DNA from: Vreelandella sedimenti
Lineage (GTDB): Bacteria; Pseudomonadota; Gammaproteobacteria; Pseudomonadales; Halomonadaceae
Length of the DNA stretch: 64,000 bases
Reading direction: 5' to 3'
Assembly (NCBI RefSeq): GCF_013416325.1
Contig: NZ_JACCGK010000010.1
Location: 127,766 to 191,765 of the forward strand
The notes beneath the pieces were generated by a model, which was given only the letters and a program-made list of their open reading frames with translations, did no database searches and had not been told where the DNA came from. The translations under genes were made by a program, and so were the position numbers. Positions 62,412-64,000 of the stretch are shown piece by piece (the first letter of the stretch is position 1; each line of letters opens with the position of its first letter).

Positions 62412-64000
62412 CTATAGCCCTAACGCGATGCCATCGCTGCGAGGGTCATGAGCCGCGTAAAAGCCTTTCGCCGGGTCGATAACGACCGCGCCGGGATGGC
62501 CAGCCAGGGCACTCTGTACGGGTAGCGGGCTCATCTGATGACCACGCCGGGTCAATTCAGCGAAAATAGCATCTCCCGCATCTTGCTCAAGTTTTAGCGT
62601 GTCACGTCCATCGGAAAAGGTTCGCCCCAGTAGAAAGCGCGGCGCTTTAAGCGCTGTGAGCGGATCCATGCCATAGTCTATCAAGCGCGTCAGCACAGCA
62701 GCGAGGGTTTGCGGTTGTCCATCCGCTCCTTGAGTACCGTAAAGTAAACGAGGCTTTCCATCGACACGATACATACCCGGGTTAAGGGTATGGAAAGGAC
62801 GCTTCCCGGGGGCAAGCGCATTCGGATGAGCAGGATCAAGACTGAATGCGGCACCACGGTTATGCCACAAAATCCCCGTATCACCGACACTGACACCACT
62901 GCCCCAATCGTAATAAATCGTCTGCAGCATGGAGACGGCATTACCGAAACGATCAGCTGCCGCCAGATAAACTGTATCGCCATGCTGATAAGCAAAGGGC
63001 CAATCCAATGCTTTCCCCGCCTCCACTTTTGCCGCTTCAGCATCAAGATGGGCAGGCGATAACAACCTTTCACAAGGCACCGACGCGAAGTCGGGATCAG
63101 CCAGGTAGCTATTACGATCCAGGAAAGCGCGCTTTACCGCCTCCACCAGCAGATGGTAATAATCGGCGCTGCCCTCTTCGATCCTGGAGAGGTCAAAACG
63201 CGCCAGGATACCCATTATCTCTAGTGTCGTCATACCCTGGGTTGGGGGGCGATGAGCCAACAGCTCGCCACCACGGTAAGGAACAGACAGCGGCGTTTCT
63301 ATTCGTGCTCGGGTAGCCGCCAGATCAGCGCCGGTGAGCGGAGACCCTGCCGCTGCCAGTCCTGCGGCGATTTTCTCCCCCAACTGCCCTTCATAGAAGT
63401 CCCGGTAGCCGTGGGTCGCAATGGACTGTAGTGAAGCGGCCAGCTGTGGCTGGTAAAGTTTTTCACCCTCACAGGGAATCTTCCCGCCTGGAATAAAGTG
63501 CTCTCGCACGCCTGGCATCATCGATAGCTCATCGCTACGAAAATCAAGCCAAAAGCGCTGCGATGGCGTTATCGGGAAGCCTTCCCTCGCTAGCTGTATC
63601 GCTGGCTCCATCAGCGCTGCCCAGCCCATTTGGCCGCCACAGTTCTGACGGGAAATCTCATGCGCCTGCCCCCAGGTATCGACCGTGGCAGCCGTCGTTA
63701 ACATGGAACCTGGCCCTCTCGCAGGCAATTGACCAGACAGTTCCAACTTAGCCTGTGGCGCCTGGCCAATGCCTGACAGGGTTTGCACACCCCCCTTTGC
63801 ATCCGCAATGATCATGAAGGCATCGCCGCCAAGCCCGGTAAAATGCGGATACGTCACTGCCAGACAGGCCCCCATGGTGATAGCAGCTTCAACCGCATTG
63901 CCACCTTTATGAAGTACTTCAAGCCCCGCTTCTGTTGCCAGTGTGTGTGGACTGGTGACCACCCCCTTGTGGGAATGCGCCAGCGCTGATGAAGTTATAC
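62412..64000 (-). CDS. gamma-glutamyltransferase family protein, 5' end cut off
   Basis: At least 528 residues in the window; the frame stays open past 64000, so the N-terminus is missing. Visible: KGVVTSPHTLATEAGLEVLH, GGNAVEAAITMGACLAV, PTQGMTTLEIMG and the nucleophile region HGDTVYLAAADRFGNAVSML, where the Thr is expected to become the new N-terminus after self-cleavage. GLGGDAF and FHTLNPGMYRVDGKPRL follow family pattern; it resembles YwrD-like members. Hydrolyses or transfers gamma-glutamyl groups, for example from glutathione. Confidence 0.9.
   Translation of the reverse strand, partial: ITSSALAHSHKGVVTSPHTLATEAGLEVLHKGGNAVEAAITMGACLAVTYPHFTGLGGDAFMIIADAKGGVQTLSGIGQAPQAKLELSGQLPARGPGSMLTTAATVDTWGQAHEISRQNCGGQMGWAALMEPAIQLAREGFPITPSQRFWLDFRSDELSMMPGVREHFIPGGKIPCEGEKLYQPQLAASLQSIATHGYRDFYEGQLGEKIAAGLAAAGSPLTGADLAATRARIETPLSVPYRGGELLAHRPPTQGMTTLEIMGILARFDLSRIEEGSADYYHLLVEAVKRAFLDRNSYLADPDFASVPCERLLSPAHLDAEAAKVEAGKALDWPFAYQHGDTVYLAAADRFGNAVSMLQTIYYDWGSGVSVGDTGILWHNRGAAFSLDPAHPNALAPGKRPFHTLNPGMYRVDGKPRLLYGTQGADGQPQTLAAVLTRLIDYGMDPLTALKAPRFLLGRTFSDGRDTLKLEQDAGDAIFAELTRRGHQMSPLPVQSALAGHPGAVVIDPAKGFYAAHDPRSDGIALGL

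Noticed and set aside
1..64000. Prophage, transposon, CRISPR or integron
   Set aside because: No integrase, transposase, terminal repeats, cas genes or regularly spaced repeats were seen; the fragments found are decayed chromosomal-type genes.

Overview
The window reads as the chromosome of a halophilic or marine gammaproteobacterium of the Halomonas/Vreelandella type. This rests on the Oceanospirillales-like gene content (RlmA, AaeXAB-type efflux, the fused LplT-PlsC-acyl-ACP synthetase, the DUF2157/DUF4401/GDYXXLXY operon, several TonB receptors) and on moderately GC-rich coding. The exception is a clearly AT-rich patch at about 7.4-10.0 kb. I saw no rRNA, tRNA, CRISPR array, prophage or insertion sequence. 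The assignment to a genus is an inference.

Layout. 1-2.2 kb: 5' part of rlmA, then a DMT exporter divergent from a LysR regulator. 2.3-9.8 kb: a seven-gene minus-strand catabolic operon (M20 carbamoylase-type hydrolase, polar amino-acid ABC importer, guanidino-modifying hydrolase, class II aldolase, D-2-hydroxyacid dehydrogenase) with a divergent LysR gene. 10-13.5 kb: a giant phospholipid-remodelling fusion protein. 13.7-17 kb: a frameshifted DUF952-like gene, then a Tat-exported flavin amine dehydrogenase, a cytochrome c and a secreted RidA, preceded by a sigma-54-like promoter. 17-24.7 kb: alpha/beta hydrolase, RES/Xre toxin-antitoxin pair, a truncated glutamate-racemase-like gene without its cysteines, an MscS channel, pirin, a YcaC-type hydrolase and a LysR. 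24.8-28.5 kb: a SnoaL-like gene remnant, a LysR, and the DUF2157-DUF4401-GDYXXLXY operon. 28.8-32.1 kb: msrPQ, mdaB and a LysR.

32.1-37 kb: iron system 1 (FecI, FecR, an STN-type TonB receptor, an IroE-like esterase). 37.1-38.9 kb: a frameshifted remnant, a thioredoxin-reductase-like flavoprotein and an Rrf2 regulator. 39.1-42.4 kb: aaeXAB-like aromatic-acid efflux. 42.4-46.2 kb: MipA with a two-component system, a LuxR fragment and a cytosolic RidA. A 22-base motif containing 11-base-spaced repeats lies in front of both mipA and this ridA. 46.3-50.3 kb: an orphan membrane protein, a broken AraC gene, a DUF2231 plus sorbosone-dehydrogenase pair, a DUF697-like protein and a DUF1330 protein. 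50.3-58 kb: iron system 2 (TonB receptor, a complete FecBCDE-type importer, a Bcr/CflA exporter). 58-64 kb: cupin, MarR-GNAT fusion, TauE/SafE exporter, AraC, TetR and a partial gamma-glutamyltransferase.

Themes: nitrogen scavenging from amines and guanidino or ureido compounds, uptake of foreign siderophores without synthesis genes, periplasmic redox repair and efflux. Local decay is frequent: at least six gene fragments or frameshifted genes sit between intact operons.
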